Shown here in pieces: positions 42,057-50,409 of a stretch of DNA of 64,000 nt. The DNA comes from FEN-1219 sp963810755 (GTDB lineage Bacteria > Pseudomonadota > Gammaproteobacteria > Steroidobacterales > Rariloculaceae), in NCBI GenBank assembly GCA_963810755.1, contig CAWEOP010000009.1:434001-498000 (forward strand), given 5' to 3'. Positions within the stretch are counted from its first letter, which is position 1. The number at the start of each line of letters is the position of its first letter. The notes below the pieces were generated by a model. It was not told the DNA's origin and searched no databases. It worked only from the letters and a program-made list of their open reading frames with translations. Both the position numbers and the translations under genes were made by a program.

Positions 42057-42515
42057 TCACAAAGATTGCAGAAGCTTGATGATCGAGCGCGGATCGACGG
42101 GCTTCACGAGGTGGTAGTCGAAGCCGGACTCGGACGACCGCTTGCGGTCTTCCGGCATTCCGAAGCCCGTGACGGCCGCGATCAGCGCTTCCTTGCCCCA
42201 GCTCTCCTGGCGGAGCCTGCGGCACACCTCGTTGCCATCGATCAGCGGCATCGAGATGTCGAGAAAGATCGCTTGGGGATGCCAGCGGCGCGCGAGCTCG
42301 AGCGCGGCGGGACCGTTGTGCGCGGTGCGAACATCGTAGCCGAGCGCCTCGAGAAACATCGCTAGGCCCACGGCGGCGTCGACATTGTCGTCCGCCACGA
42401 GCACCTTGGCTGGCGTCGCGAGCGGCGCCGCGCTGCCGCGGCGCGCCGCTTCCGCGGCGGCCGGGTCGGCGCGCGCGCCGTACGTGGGGGAACCTGTGGT
42501 GACGTGGTGAACCAT
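42057..42515 (-). CDS. Stand-alone response-regulator receiver protein
   Basis: 152 residues. After an Ala-rich leader of about 40 residues, one receiver domain: KVLVADDNVDAAVGLAMFLE (acidic pocket), AIFLDISMPLIDGNEVCRRL (phospho-acceptor Asp) and YHLVKPVD (Lys). No output domain. ATG 42515 is chosen; the frame is open to 42545. It follows the DUF1328 gene by 60 bases, with an 11-bp inverted repeat between them. May modulate a kinase such as that at 46965. Confidence 0.88.
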   Translation of the reverse strand: MVHHVTTGSPTYGARADPAAAEAARRGSAAPLATPAKVLVADDNVDAAVGLAMFLEALGYDVRTAHNGPAALELARRWHPQAIFLDISMPLIDGNEVCRRLRQESWGKEALIAAVTGFGMPEDRKRSSESGFDYHLVKPVDPRSIIKLLQSL

Positions 42516-42530
42516 CGGCCTCAAGAACCG

Positions 42531-42562
42531 GCCGGAGCGATCCACTGCGGCATCGCTCCGGC
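42531..42562. repeat. 11-bp inverted repeat between DUF1328 and receiver genes
   Basis: GCCGGAGCGAT and ATCGCTCCGGC with a 10-base spacer; no T tract on either strand. Either an mRNA hairpin separating the two genes or an operator. Confidence 0.6.
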
Positions 42563-42575
42563 GGTCGGCTCAGCC

Positions 42576-42737
42576 CTAGACGGCCCGTCTACCGAACAAC
42601 GCGAACACGACGGCCAAGATCAACCCGACCACGAACAGAATCCAGGCGATGTTGGTCGCGACACCCGCGATTCCGCTGAACCCCAGCACCGCCGCGACCA
42701 GCGCGACGATGAGAAACGTGACTGCCCAACCGATCAT
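42576..42737 (-). CDS. DUF1328 small membrane protein (YtjA-like)
   Basis: 53 residues, two membrane helices: MIGWAVTFLIVALVAAVLGF with SGIAGVATNIAWILFVVGLI, ending FALFGRRAV. The AAVLGFSGIAG turn is the family hallmark. Function unknown, often induced by stress. GAGGAG before the ATG. Sigma-54 promoter at 42785-42800. Confidence 0.9.
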   Translation of the reverse strand: MIGWAVTFLIVALVAAVLGFSGIAGVATNIAWILFVVGLILAVVFALFGRRAV

Positions 42738-42784
42738 TTGTGACTCCTCGTACAGACTATTACTGCCTATCCCGCTGATTTAGG

Positions 42785-42800
42785 TGCAAGTCCCATACCA
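42785..42800 (-). promoter_or_regulatory. Sigma-54 promoter for the DUF1328 gene
   Basis: Minus strand TGGTATGGGACTTGCA: -24 TGGTATG, N4, -12 TTGCA. Expected start near 42773, 36 bases before the ATG. Confidence 0.72.
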
Positions 42801-42920
42801 CGCGCGCCCCCCTATGGCCCAAGCCCCGTTCGACGCACGGCGACCGTGGGAGTCTCGATCTTTTCGCAGCGAGTATTCCAATTCCTGCGCGGGGGGGACG
42901 CTCTACCGGACCGATCGCCC

Positions 42921-42952
42921 AAAAAAGAACGCCGGCAGCTTCCTGCCGGCGT
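42921..42952 (-). terminator. Intrinsic terminator after the CsbD-BON operon
   Basis: Minus strand ACGCCGGCAG, loop GAAG, CTGCCGGCGT, then TCTTTTTT. It ends 42 bases after the stop of the BON gene. Confidence 0.93.
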
Positions 42953-42993
42953 GAGTCGCCCATCGAGAAATCCGCAGGCTCGTCGAGGCGTGC

Positions 42994-43563
42994 CTACCCC
43001 GCCCGCTTCACAACGAGCTGGTTGCGCACCTGCTTCACGTCGCCGGTGTTGCGCGCCAGCTCCTCGGCCAGCTGCTTCTCCTCGGACGAAGCAACCTCGC
43101 CGCTCAACGTCACGGTGTCGCCACGCGTATCGACGTCGATCTTCAGGCCCTTGGTATTCGCGTTGGCCAGGAGCTTCGTCTTTACCATTGCCGTGGTGGT
43201 CGCGTCGTCGACGAACACGTTGAATGGCCGTGTCGTGCCCGTGGCGGTGTGGGCGTCGTGGCGCGAGTTCGGCTTGATCGCCAGGTCGTTGTCGACCGAT
43301 ACCACTCCCTCGATGCCCTTCGCAAGCTCGCCCGCGAGGTCGCGATCGATGTCGCTCTCGACGTTGCCCGTGAGGTGCACTACGCCGTTCGTGGTTTCGG
43401 TGTTGATCGTGAACGCGTTCAGATGGCGATTAAGAGCGTAGGTCGCTTCGAGCTTGCCCGTAATCCAACCGTCTTTCGGCGCGCCCTTCTCGGCGCCAAA
43501 CGCTTGCATGGCGCCTAGCGACATCGTCGCTAGCAACGCCGCAGTTGCTAGATATTTCCTCAT
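42994..43563 (-). CDS. Periplasmic protein with two BON domains
   Basis: 189 residues: signal peptide (about 1-23), then BON 1 (GKLEATYALNRHLNAFTINT, GVVHLTGNVESDIDRDLAGE, GVVSVDNDLAI) and BON 2 (VKTKLLANANTKGLKIDVDT, DTVTLSGEVASSEEKQLAEE, VRNQLVVKRAG). OsmY-like; BON domains bind phospholipid and protect the envelope. ATG 43563 begins the signal peptide. Follows csbD by 52 bases in the same operon, before a terminator. Confidence 0.93.
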   Translation of the reverse strand: MRKYLATAALLATMSLGAMQAFGAEKGAPKDGWITGKLEATYALNRHLNAFTINTETTNGVVHLTGNVESDIDRDLAGELAKGIEGVVSVDNDLAIKPNSRHDAHTATGTTRPFNVFVDDATTTAMVKTKLLANANTKGLKIDVDTRGDTVTLSGEVASSEEKQLAEELARNTGDVKQVRNQLVVKRAG

Positions 43564-43614
43564 ACACCTTCCTCCAGTGTGAGACTTCGCCGCGGATGAG
43601 CATGGCAATCCCTC

Positions 43615-43815
43615 TCAATTCATCCCGCGCGTCCACTCATCGACGTCGCGCTCGGCCTGATCCCGTTGCTTGCCGTACAGCTCCTGGACCTTGCCCACGA
43701 GCTCTTCGCGCTTGCCTTCGATCAGATCCCAGTCGTCGTCCGTAAGCTTGCCCCAGCGTTGCTGGGCTCTGCCCTTGAGCTGCTTCCACTGCCCTTCGAC
43801 TCGATCCCAATTCAT
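43615..43815 (-). CDS. csbD: CsbD family stress protein
   Basis: 66 residues: MNWDRVEGQWKQLKGRAQQR, WGKLTDDDWDLIEGKREELV and a final helix, the standard CsbD pattern. Induced by general stress in many bacteria; role unknown. AAGGAG precedes ATG 43815, and the frame open upstream to 43953 crosses the promoter and is not used. First gene behind the sigma-54 promoter at 43858. Confidence 0.95.
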   Translation of the reverse strand: MNWDRVEGQWKQLKGRAQQRWGKLTDDDWDLIEGKREELVGKVQELYGKQRDQAERDVDEWTRGMN

Positions 43816-43857
43816 GTTTGCTCCTTCTCGTCGCAAAACTGATCGTCGGGATATTCG

Positions 43858-43873
43858 TGCAAAGGACATGCCA
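43858..43873 (-). promoter_or_regulatory. Sigma-54 promoter for csbD-BON
   Basis: Minus strand TGGCATGTCCTTTGCA: -24 TGGCATG, N4, -12 TTGCA. Expected start near 43846, 31 bases before csbD. Confidence 0.82.
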
Positions 43874-43966
43874 GCCCGAAGCGCAATAACGGCGCGGTTT
43901 TGCGAGCGTCGCGGATGGAAAAAGCGCGCGCAGAATTGAGAAACGAGATGCACGCGCAGGCTTCGC

Positions 43967-43996
43967 TACCCTGCAGCGCGCCTGGCGTGCAGGGTA
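43967..43996. promoter_or_regulatory. Inverted repeat, possible activator site or terminator
   Basis: TACCCTGCA and TGCAGGGTA (9 bp) with a 12-base spacer. It is about 110 bases upstream of the csbD sigma-54 promoter, where an enhancer-binding protein would bind, and also about 55 bases after the stop of the NtrC-type gene, where a hairpin would end that transcript. No T tract follows on either strand. Confidence 0.45.
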
Positions 43997-44049
43997 GGTC
44001 GAAGCGCGATGGGACGTCGTGGGCGGCGGTGCTCGTGCACCGCCGCGAA

Positions 44050-45385
44050 TCAGAGAGGCGGGCCCTTGCCTTCGTAGGCATTCAGGCGGTTGTAGAGCGT
44101 GTTGAGGCTGATGCCGAGCGTCTCGGCGGCGGCCTTCTTGTCCCCGTTGAGGTGCTCGAGCGTGCGCATGATGAGCTCGCGCTCTACGTCGCGGATCGAG
44201 CGGCCGATCGTGAGGCCTTGGCGCGCTTCCGGCTCGCCGAACGGGCTCTCGAAGCGATCGGGCAAGTCGAGCTCCTCCAAGTCCGGATCCGACATGATCG
44301 AAGCGCGCTGCACGACGTGCTTGAGCTCCCTCACGTTGCCGGGCCAGTGATAGGCCTGCATGCGCTTGAGGCTCACTGCAGAAAAAGCGCGCTGCGCGCC
44401 CCCAGCCGTGAGCGAATCGCGCAGGAAGTGCTCGACGAGCAACGGAATGTCCGCCGTGCGCTCGCGCAGTGGCGGCAACGCGATCGGGAACACGCTGAGC
44501 CGGTAATAGAGATCCTCGCGCAGCGACCTCTCCGCGATCGCCTTCTTGGGGTCACGATTCGTCGCGGCGATGATTCGGGCGTTTACCTGATCTTCCTTCT
44601 CGCTGCCCACCGGCAACACCGCGCCAGTCTCGAGCACGCGCAAGAAGTGCGGCTGCAGATCGATCGGCATCTCGGCGAGCTCGTCGAGGAACAATGTGCC
44701 GGAATCCGCACGCTTGAAGAAGCCGAGATGGCGCCGCACGGCGCCGGTGAAGCTCCCCTTCTCGTGTCCGAACAACTCGCTGCCCGCGAGCTCGCGCGAC
44801 AACGACCCGCAGTTCACCGCTACGAACTGCCCCGAGCGGCCGCTCGCCCGATGTATCGCTTCAGCGACGAGCTCTTTGCCCGTGCCGGTCTCACCGAGCA
44901 CGAGCACGGGGCTCTGGGTACGCGCGACCTTTTCGATCTGTTGATACACGGCCTGCATCGGACCCGATTCGCCGATCAGCAGCCCGAAGTGCTTCGACTC
45001 CGCGCCATTCCCCGCGTCGTCCGGTCGCTCGCCCGCCTCGACGTCCTTGCAGCAGCGCGATCAGCTCGCGGCTGTCGATCGGCTTCGTAAGGTAGGAGAC
45101 CGATGGCCCGCTCAGATTCTTGATGAGCGACTTGATCCCGGGGTGACCGGTAATGAAAACGACGCGCTTCACGGCGCTGTCGCGCAGCTCCTCGAGCAGC
45201 TCGAGGCCATTGCCGTCCGGCAGCATGAGGTCGAGCAAAAGCACGTCGGGGACGCTGGTGGCGAGAATCCGCCGGGCGTCCTCGAGGCGCGCTGCCGAGT
45301 CGACGGTGTGGCCGTGCAGCTCCACCATCGCGATCGCAGCCGCAACGAAATCGGGCTCGTCATCGACGAGCAATACCTTCGCCAT
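44050..45385 (-). CDS. Sigma-54-dependent response regulator (NtrC type), apparent frameshift between domains
   Basis: Receiver domain first (MAKVLLVDDEPDFVAAAIAM, DVLLLDLMLPDGNGLELLEE with the acceptor Asp, YLTKPIDSRELIALL), then an AAA+ domain: GETGTGKE Walker A, ELFGHEKGSFTGA (the sigma-54-contacting GAFTGA loop, Ser variant), GTLFLDELAEMP Walker B and RLSVFPIALPPLRER. A Fis-type HTH ends it (KKAAAETLGISLNTLYNRLN). The linker KDVEAGERPDDAGNGAESKH and the AAA+ part are one frame away from the receiver; one base near 45044-45056 repairs this to about 445 residues. Expected to activate sigma-54 promoters, of which ten surround it. Confidence 0.88.
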
Positions 45386-45442
45386 GTGTCGGCGCTCCAG
45401 GAATGGGTGCGATAAACGGGTCAATTCTATACCGGGTCTGCG

Positions 45443-46843
45443 CTATAGCCAGGTGTCGATCCATCCGCTCAGGGTTTCGAGTACTCGGTCGGAGACCGGC
45501 CGGCGGCGCCAGTCCTCAAGAACCACGGGCTTCGCGGCCTCGGCATCCACCAGGAATTGGCTCTCCATACGGCCCGCAAACCCCTGTCCCAGCACTATTG
45601 CATTCACCTCGTCGTTGTGTAGGAAGCTACGGTAGTCGAGGTTGCTCGACCCGACCGTCGACCAGACACCGTCGATGACCGCGGTCTTCGCGTGCAGCAC
45701 GGTGCCCTGCGACTCGTAGAGCCGGACGCCCTCGCGCAGCAGCTCGCCGTAACGGCTGCGCGACGCATAAAGCACAATGCCGATATCGGACACGCCGGGA
45801 AGAATGATCCGCACGTCGACATGGCGGCGCGCGGCGGCGCGCAGCGTCGCAACGAAACGCTCGTCGGGCGCGAAGTATGCCTGGGTGATCCAGATGCGGT
45901 CGGTCGCGAGCTCCATCGCGCGTAGATAGGCGTGGTAGATCGCCGAGAACTCGCCTTCGCCCCCGCTGGCCTCGAGGATTTGCACGAGCTCGCTACCCCG
46001 CCCGGCGGGCCTCGGGAAGAAGGATCTCTCGTCCGCGAGCTCGTGCCCCTGCGCTCGCCAATTCGCAAGAAACAGCCGCTGCAAGCCCGCGACCGCGGGG
46101 CCGCGAATCAGAATATGCGTATCGCGCCAGCCGCTGGCGACGCGATTGCGTTTCTTCGCGGCGCCGCCGGAGCTGTTCGAATAGCTCGAGGACACGTTGA
46201 TTCCGCCCGTGAACCCGACGCGTCCATCGACGACCAAGATCTTGCGATGATCACGCGTCGCGAGGCTTGCGACGCTCAGGGGGTCGGCGGGATCGAGCGC
46301 GTTGTATACCTGCAGATCGACGCCCGCCGATTCGAGGCGCTGGAAGAACTCCGGTGTGCTGTCGATGCTCCCAACGGCGTCGTAGAGCACACGCACGGCG
46401 ACACCCGCGCGCTGCCTCTCGATCAACGCGTCGGCGAACTGCTGCCCGACGTCGTCGCTCGAGAAGATATAAGTCTCGAGGTGAACGTGGTCCTTCGCCG
46501 CGTGAATGGCGTCGAGCATCGCGCGATACGTGCTCGGCCCGTCGATCAGCAGCTCGACGCTGTTATCCTCGTACAGCGGCTCGTCGCCGAGCTCCCCGAT
46601 CTCGTCGATCAACGCGCGGACGGTCGCCGGCGACGCGCTGCGCTCCGCGAAGCTAGCGATCGCTCGTTCGGCTTCCGCCCCGGAGACCTCGCCGCGCCGG
46701 CCGACGACCACCGGTGCGTCCGTTCGCGTGTTCGCACGTGCGACCGGCGGAGGAAGATCCGTACCGTCCCACACGAAAAACAAGACTGCGAGCAGCGCGC
46801 CGCCCACAAGCCATCCAGCTCCTCGTCCCCAACTTCTCGCCAT
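45443..46843 (-). CDS. Phospholipase D-like cardiolipin synthase
   Basis: 466 residues. One N-terminal membrane anchor (WLVGGALLAVLFFVWDG), then two PLD units: HVHLETYIFSSDDVGQQFAD with the HKD motif DHRKILVVDGRVGFTGG, and ITQAYFAPDERFVATLRAAA with LHAKTAVIDGVWSTVGSSNLD. In each motif the His-x-Lys is present (DHRKIL, LHAKTA). Joins phosphatidyl groups to form cardiolipin. A degenerate -24/-12 element lies upstream at 46899. Divergent from the sensor kinase. Confidence 0.9.
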   Translation of the reverse strand: MARSWGRGAGWLVGGALLAVLFFVWDGTDLPPPVARANTRTDAPVVVGRRGEVSGAEAERAIASFAERSASPATVRALIDEIGELGDEPLYEDNSVELLIDGPSTYRAMLDAIHAAKDHVHLETYIFSSDDVGQQFADALIERQRAGVAVRVLYDAVGSIDSTPEFFQRLESAGVDLQVYNALDPADPLSVASLATRDHRKILVVDGRVGFTGGINVSSSYSNSSGGAAKKRNRVASGWRDTHILIRGPAVAGLQRLFLANWRAQGHELADERSFFPRPAGRGSELVQILEASGGEGEFSAIYHAYLRAMELATDRIWITQAYFAPDERFVATLRAAARRHVDVRIILPGVSDIGIVLYASRSRYGELLREGVRLYESQGTVLHAKTAVIDGVWSTVGSSNLDYRSFLHNDEVNAIVLGQGFAGRMESQFLVDAEAAKPVVLEDWRRRPVSDRVLETLSGWIDTWL

Positions 46844-46898
46844 GACCTGCGCCTCCGCCCGACACTGGGGCGGAGAGGGTGATTTCTCGGGAAGTCAT

Positions 46899-46914
46899 TC
46901 CAAATTTCGTGCCA
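46899..46914 (-). promoter_or_regulatory. Degenerate sigma-54-like element before the cardiolipin synthase gene
   Basis: Minus strand TGGCACGAAATTTGGA: perfect -24 TGGCACG and correct spacing, but the -12 GC is GG, which normally kills the promoter. May be an error, a weak promoter or a decayed one. Confidence 0.35.
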
Positions 46915-46964
46915 ATGCAGCTTTGGTTTGACCCTCCCCGAGCGCGGGATGCAGAATCCGGCGG

Positions 46965-48971
46965 ATGACCGAGCGGCCCCGACTGCTGCTGCCCGCGTGG
47001 ATCCGCAGTGTTCCACTGATCGCCGGCGCATCCGTGTGCGCCATTGGGATCGCGGTACTGATCGGCTGGTTCCAGGACATCGAGATCCTGCGCAGCTTTT
47101 CACCGCGCTTCGTCTCGACGAAGGCAAACGCGGCTGTCGCGCTCGTTTGCCTCGGCAGCGCACTGCTCCTCGCCGCCACGCGCCCGCGCGGCGGCGACGC
47201 CGCTCGCTGGCTGCTCGAAGCCGCCGCGTTCGTGATCGGCGCCGCGACGCTCGTCGAATATGCGGCGGGCATCGATCTCGGCATCGACCAGCTGCTCGTC
47301 GCGGCCGGGCCGAACGAGTTTCAGACGGTGGCGCCCGGCCGAATGTCGGCGCTCACAGCCGTGTGCTTCGTGCTTGCGACCTGCGCGCTCTTCGCAGAGC
47401 GCGCCGCCACGGTGCGAGGCCGCACCGTCGCGCGCGTGCTCGCGACATGCGTCGGGATCATCGGGCTGCTCGCACTGCTCGGCTATCTCTACGGCGCGCC
47501 GCTCCTATACCGGCCGTTCGCGGCGAGCTCTGCGGTCTCCGTGCTCGCCGCGATCGCATCGCTGCTACTCGCGGCCGGCATCGTTGCGCTGAATCCGCAA
47601 TACGGCTTGCCGAGCATAGCAACCGGCCACACGCTCGTAGGCACGCACGTTCGCTGGCTGTTCCCGGCCGCGGTCCTGATCCCCCTCCTGATCGGCGCAC
47701 TGGCGGTCCAGGCGTACCAGATATTCGGCGTTGCGCGCGTCGCGATCGCGATCGCGGCGGCAGGCACCACGATCGCCATCGGCCTCGTGATCGCCGTTGC
47801 CGCGCTTTCGCTGCGGCGCATGGAAGACCGACTCGAGCTCAGCGATCGCGCGCTCGCGACGACCAAGCAGGGGATATTCATCGCCGACGGCAGCGAGCCG
47901 GAACGGCCGATCGTGTATGTCAACGACGCCTTCACTCAGCTCACGGGGTACTCGCATAAGGAAGCGCTCGGCCGGCGGTGCGACTTCCTCGTGAACCCGA
48001 CGCCGGATGACCCCGCGGCGCAGCAGCTCGCGACGGCCCTCTCGTCGAACTCCAACGCTACGGTGACAGTGCCGAGCAAACGCCGCGACGGGACTGTGTT
48101 TTCGGGCCGCTTGTCGATCAGCGTGGTTCCCGGCAGCGACGACGCGGTGCACCTCGTCGGCGTGCTCGAGGACGTCACGACCGAGCAGCTCGCGTCCATG
48201 GCGCGGCTCCAACTCCTCGCGGAAGCCTCGCAAGCTCGCAAGGATGCGGAAAGCGCAAATCAAGTGAAGGACGTGTTCTTCGCGACGATCACACACGAGC
48301 TGCGGTCGCCGCTCAACGCCTGCACGATGTGGCTCGACGTGCTCGCGCTCGGGCCTCTGTCCGACAAGTCCGGGAAGGCGGTCGATGCCATCAAGCGTAA
48401 TCTCAAGATCCAGACGAGGCTCGTGAACGACCTCATCGACGCGGCGAAGATCTCATCGGGCGGCATCGAGATCCATCGCGAACCGCACGAACTCACGAAA
48501 CTGATCGCCAGCAACGCCGAGACTTGGCAGCTGATGGCCGCAGCGCGCAACGTGCGGTTCGCGTACCATCCCGCCGAGGAGCGGCACGTGCTCGACGTCG
48601 ATCCCGAGCGCCTGATGCAGGTGCTGAACAACCTGCTCGAAAACGCGTTCTCGAACACACCGCCGGAGGGGCGCGTCGAGCTCAAGGTGCGACCGACGGA
48701 AGGCGGGGTCGCGATCGAGGTCGAGGACACGGGCGCAGGCCTGAGCGCCGATGATCTGCAGCGCGTGTTCACACCTTTCTGGCGCGCGCAATCGACGAAG
48801 CAGTCGCACAAGGGTTTGGGGCTCGGGTTGGCCATAGCCGAGCATCTCGTCAAAGGTCACGGCGGAACGCTCGCCGCGCGCAGCGAGGGACCGGGGAAAG
48901 GCTGCGTGTTCACGGTGATGCTACCGAGCTCACAGGCGACCGCAACGACCGAGCGCCGCCGCACGAACTGA
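46965..48971 (+). CDS. Membrane sensor histidine kinase with PAS domain
   Basis: 668 residues. About eight membrane helices fill residues 10-285 (MASE-like block), followed by a PAS domain (about 300-420: TTKQGIFIADGSEPERPIVY, NDAFTQLTGYSHKEALGRRC), a HisKA domain with the phospho-acceptor ATITHELRSPLNA and a HATPase domain (LNNLLENAFSN, EDTGAGLSADDLQRVF, GLGLGLAIAEHLVKGHGG). No receiver attached. Co-transcribed with the single-receiver gene 25 bases later. A plausible partner of the NtrC-type regulator next door. Confidence 0.93.
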   Translation: MTERPRLLLPAWIRSVPLIAGASVCAIGIAVLIGWFQDIEILRSFSPRFVSTKANAAVALVCLGSALLLAATRPRGGDAARWLLEAAAFVIGAATLVEYAAGIDLGIDQLLVAAGPNEFQTVAPGRMSALTAVCFVLATCALFAERAATVRGRTVARVLATCVGIIGLLALLGYLYGAPLLYRPFAASSAVSVLAAIASLLLAAGIVALNPQYGLPSIATGHTLVGTHVRWLFPAAVLIPLLIGALAVQAYQIFGVARVAIAIAAAGTTIAIGLVIAVAALSLRRMEDRLELSDRALATTKQGIFIADGSEPERPIVYVNDAFTQLTGYSHKEALGRRCDFLVNPTPDDPAAQQLATALSSNSNATVTVPSKRRDGTVFSGRLSISVVPGSDDAVHLVGVLEDVTTEQLASMARLQLLAEASQARKDAESANQVKDVFFATITHELRSPLNACTMWLDVLALGPLSDKSGKAVDAIKRNLKIQTRLVNDLIDAAKISSGGIEIHREPHELTKLIASNAETWQLMAAARNVRFAYHPAEERHVLDVDPERLMQVLNNLLENAFSNTPPEGRVELKVRPTEGGVAIEVEDTGAGLSADDLQRVFTPFWRAQSTKQSHKGLGLGLAIAEHLVKGHGGTLAARSEGPGKGCVFTVMLPSSQATATTERRRTN

Positions 48972-48996
48972 CGGATTCGCGGATAGGGGGGATGGG

Positions 48997-49353
48997 ATGG
49001 GCCAACGGGTTCTCTTGGTCGAGGACGACGCCGATGCACGCGATGCGCTCGCGCTGCTACTGTCGAGCCAGGGTTATGTGCTCGAGACGGCGCCCGACGG
49101 CGACACGGCGATTTCGAAAGCCTCGCAATTTCATCCCGACGTGCTGATCTGCGATTGGCGCCTGCCCGGCATCGACGGCGTCGATGTCGCGCGGATCATC
49201 CAAACCGATTCCGGCGTGCCGGTGATCTTTCTCACGGCGCACTCGCTACCGGAGCTGCGCAGCCGTACGCAGGACCTACGCGTGCACGCGTATCTCGCAA
49301 AACCGATCGACGTCGTGAGGCTTCAGAGCGCGCTCGCATCGCTGCTGTCCTAG
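48997..49353 (+). CDS. Stand-alone response-regulator receiver protein
   Basis: 118 residues, a bare receiver: RVLLVEDDADARDALALLLS, VLICDWRLPGIDGVDVARII (acceptor Asp in CDWR) and AYLAKPIDVVRLQSAL. Directly behind the sensor kinase in the same operon. Without an output domain it must act through protein contacts or a phosphorelay. A perfect 15-bp hairpin follows. Confidence 0.92.
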   Translation: MGQRVLLVEDDADARDALALLLSSQGYVLETAPDGDTAISKASQFHPDVLICDWRLPGIDGVDVARIIQTDSGVPVIFLTAHSLPELRSRTQDLRVHAYLAKPIDVVRLQSALASLLS

Positions 49354-49366
49354 GCTGAGTAAGGAA

Positions 49367-49402
49367 CCCCCGCCGCGCAGCGGGGTTGCTGCGCGGCGGG
49401 GG
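49367..49402 (+). terminator. Perfect 15-bp hairpin after the receiver gene
   Basis: CCCCCGCCGCGCAGC and GCTGCGCGGCGGGGG with a 6-base loop; no T tract follows (GAAATC), so it may be a mRNA 3' stabiliser or a Rho-assisted end. Confidence 0.5.
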
Positions 49403-49473
49403 AAATCCCGAAGGACGGCCGTGGTTTGGGAGAGATAAACCTTGGCGGGATAGCCGATCCCTCGGAAGCCTGA

Positions 49474-50391
49474 TTAACGTCTCGCTGACGCCGTACGCTC
49501 CGCGCCGGCCGGGAAAGCGCCCCGCTCGTCGGAGATCACGATCTCCACACGCCGGTTCTGCTGCATCCCAGCGTCCGAATCGTTGCTCGCGACGGGATAG
49601 GCCTCTCCGAGACCTACCGACCGAATTCGCTGTGCGTCGATGTTGCGTTCCACGAGCGCGTCGCGAACGGCGTCCGCGCGGCGCTCCGAAAGATCGCGGT
49701 TGAGCTCGTCACTGCCGCGCGAGTCGGTATGACCTTCGATCATGACGTGCCGGTCCGGGTAGTCGCGCATGAACTGTGCAAGCCTATCGACCGTGCTCGC
49801 GGCGCCTGGCTTCAGCGTCGCCTGCGCCGTGTCGAATAGCACGTCACCGAGCGTCAGCACGAGGCCGCGCTCGGTTTCTTTCGCTTGCAGATCGGACAAC
49901 TGCCCCTCGAGGTCGCGACTGCGCGCCGCGGCAGCGTCCGCCTCAGTTTGCGCCGCCAGGGCTTGCTCCTGAAGGTCCGAATTGCGCTGCTCGGCAGCAC
50001 GATTTTGCTCTGCGAGCGCGTCGGCCTCGCGCTCGCGCGATTCGAGCAGCACGCGGCTTCGCTCGAGCTCGCCGGCAGCGAGCTGCTCCTTCGCATGTCC
50101 CGCGGCGATGCGCTGTTTCGATATATCCGCATAGCGCTGCGCGACATACGCCTGGTGCTCGATGACGTCCAGCGGTTCCTTGCTCGCGTATGCGTCGTCC
50201 GCCTGCTCGATCGCCTTGCGCGCCGCCGCGAGCTCCGTCGCCGCGACTTCGTTCGCAAGCTTGTCCTGTTCGAGCGTACGCACGTCGGTGCGCGCCCGCT
50301 CGAGCGTGTCCACGCGATCCGGCAGCGAGCTGCATCCGCAAATCGCCGCGATAGCGCCCGCTAGCAGTCCTGTTCTGATTCGACTATTCAT
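49474..50391 (-). CDS. OmpA-family lipoprotein with DUF4398 N-terminal region
   Basis: 305 residues. Lipoprotein signal with AICGC as lipobox, a long coiled-coil/DUF4398 segment (ATELAAARKAIEQADDAYAS, about 40-170), then an OmpA/MotB peptidoglycan-binding domain (GDVLFDTAQATLKPGAASTV, MIEGHTDSRGSDELNRDLSE, RVEIVISDERG). Links outer membrane and cell wall. Second gene of the operon from the sigma-54 promoter at 50865, 18 bases behind the DUF4398 gene. Confidence 0.93.
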   Translation of the reverse strand: MNSRIRTGLLAGAIAAICGCSSLPDRVDTLERARTDVRTLEQDKLANEVAATELAAARKAIEQADDAYASKEPLDVIEHQAYVAQRYADISKQRIAAGHAKEQLAAGELERSRVLLESREREADALAEQNRAAEQRNSDLQEQALAAQTEADAAAARSRDLEGQLSDLQAKETERGLVLTLGDVLFDTAQATLKPGAASTVDRLAQFMRDYPDRHVMIEGHTDSRGSDELNRDLSERRADAVRDALVERNIDAQRIRSVGLGEAYPVASNDSDAGMQQNRRVEIVISDERGAFPAGAERTASARR

Positions 50392-50409
50392 TGTTTCCTC
50401 CGTGCCCCA

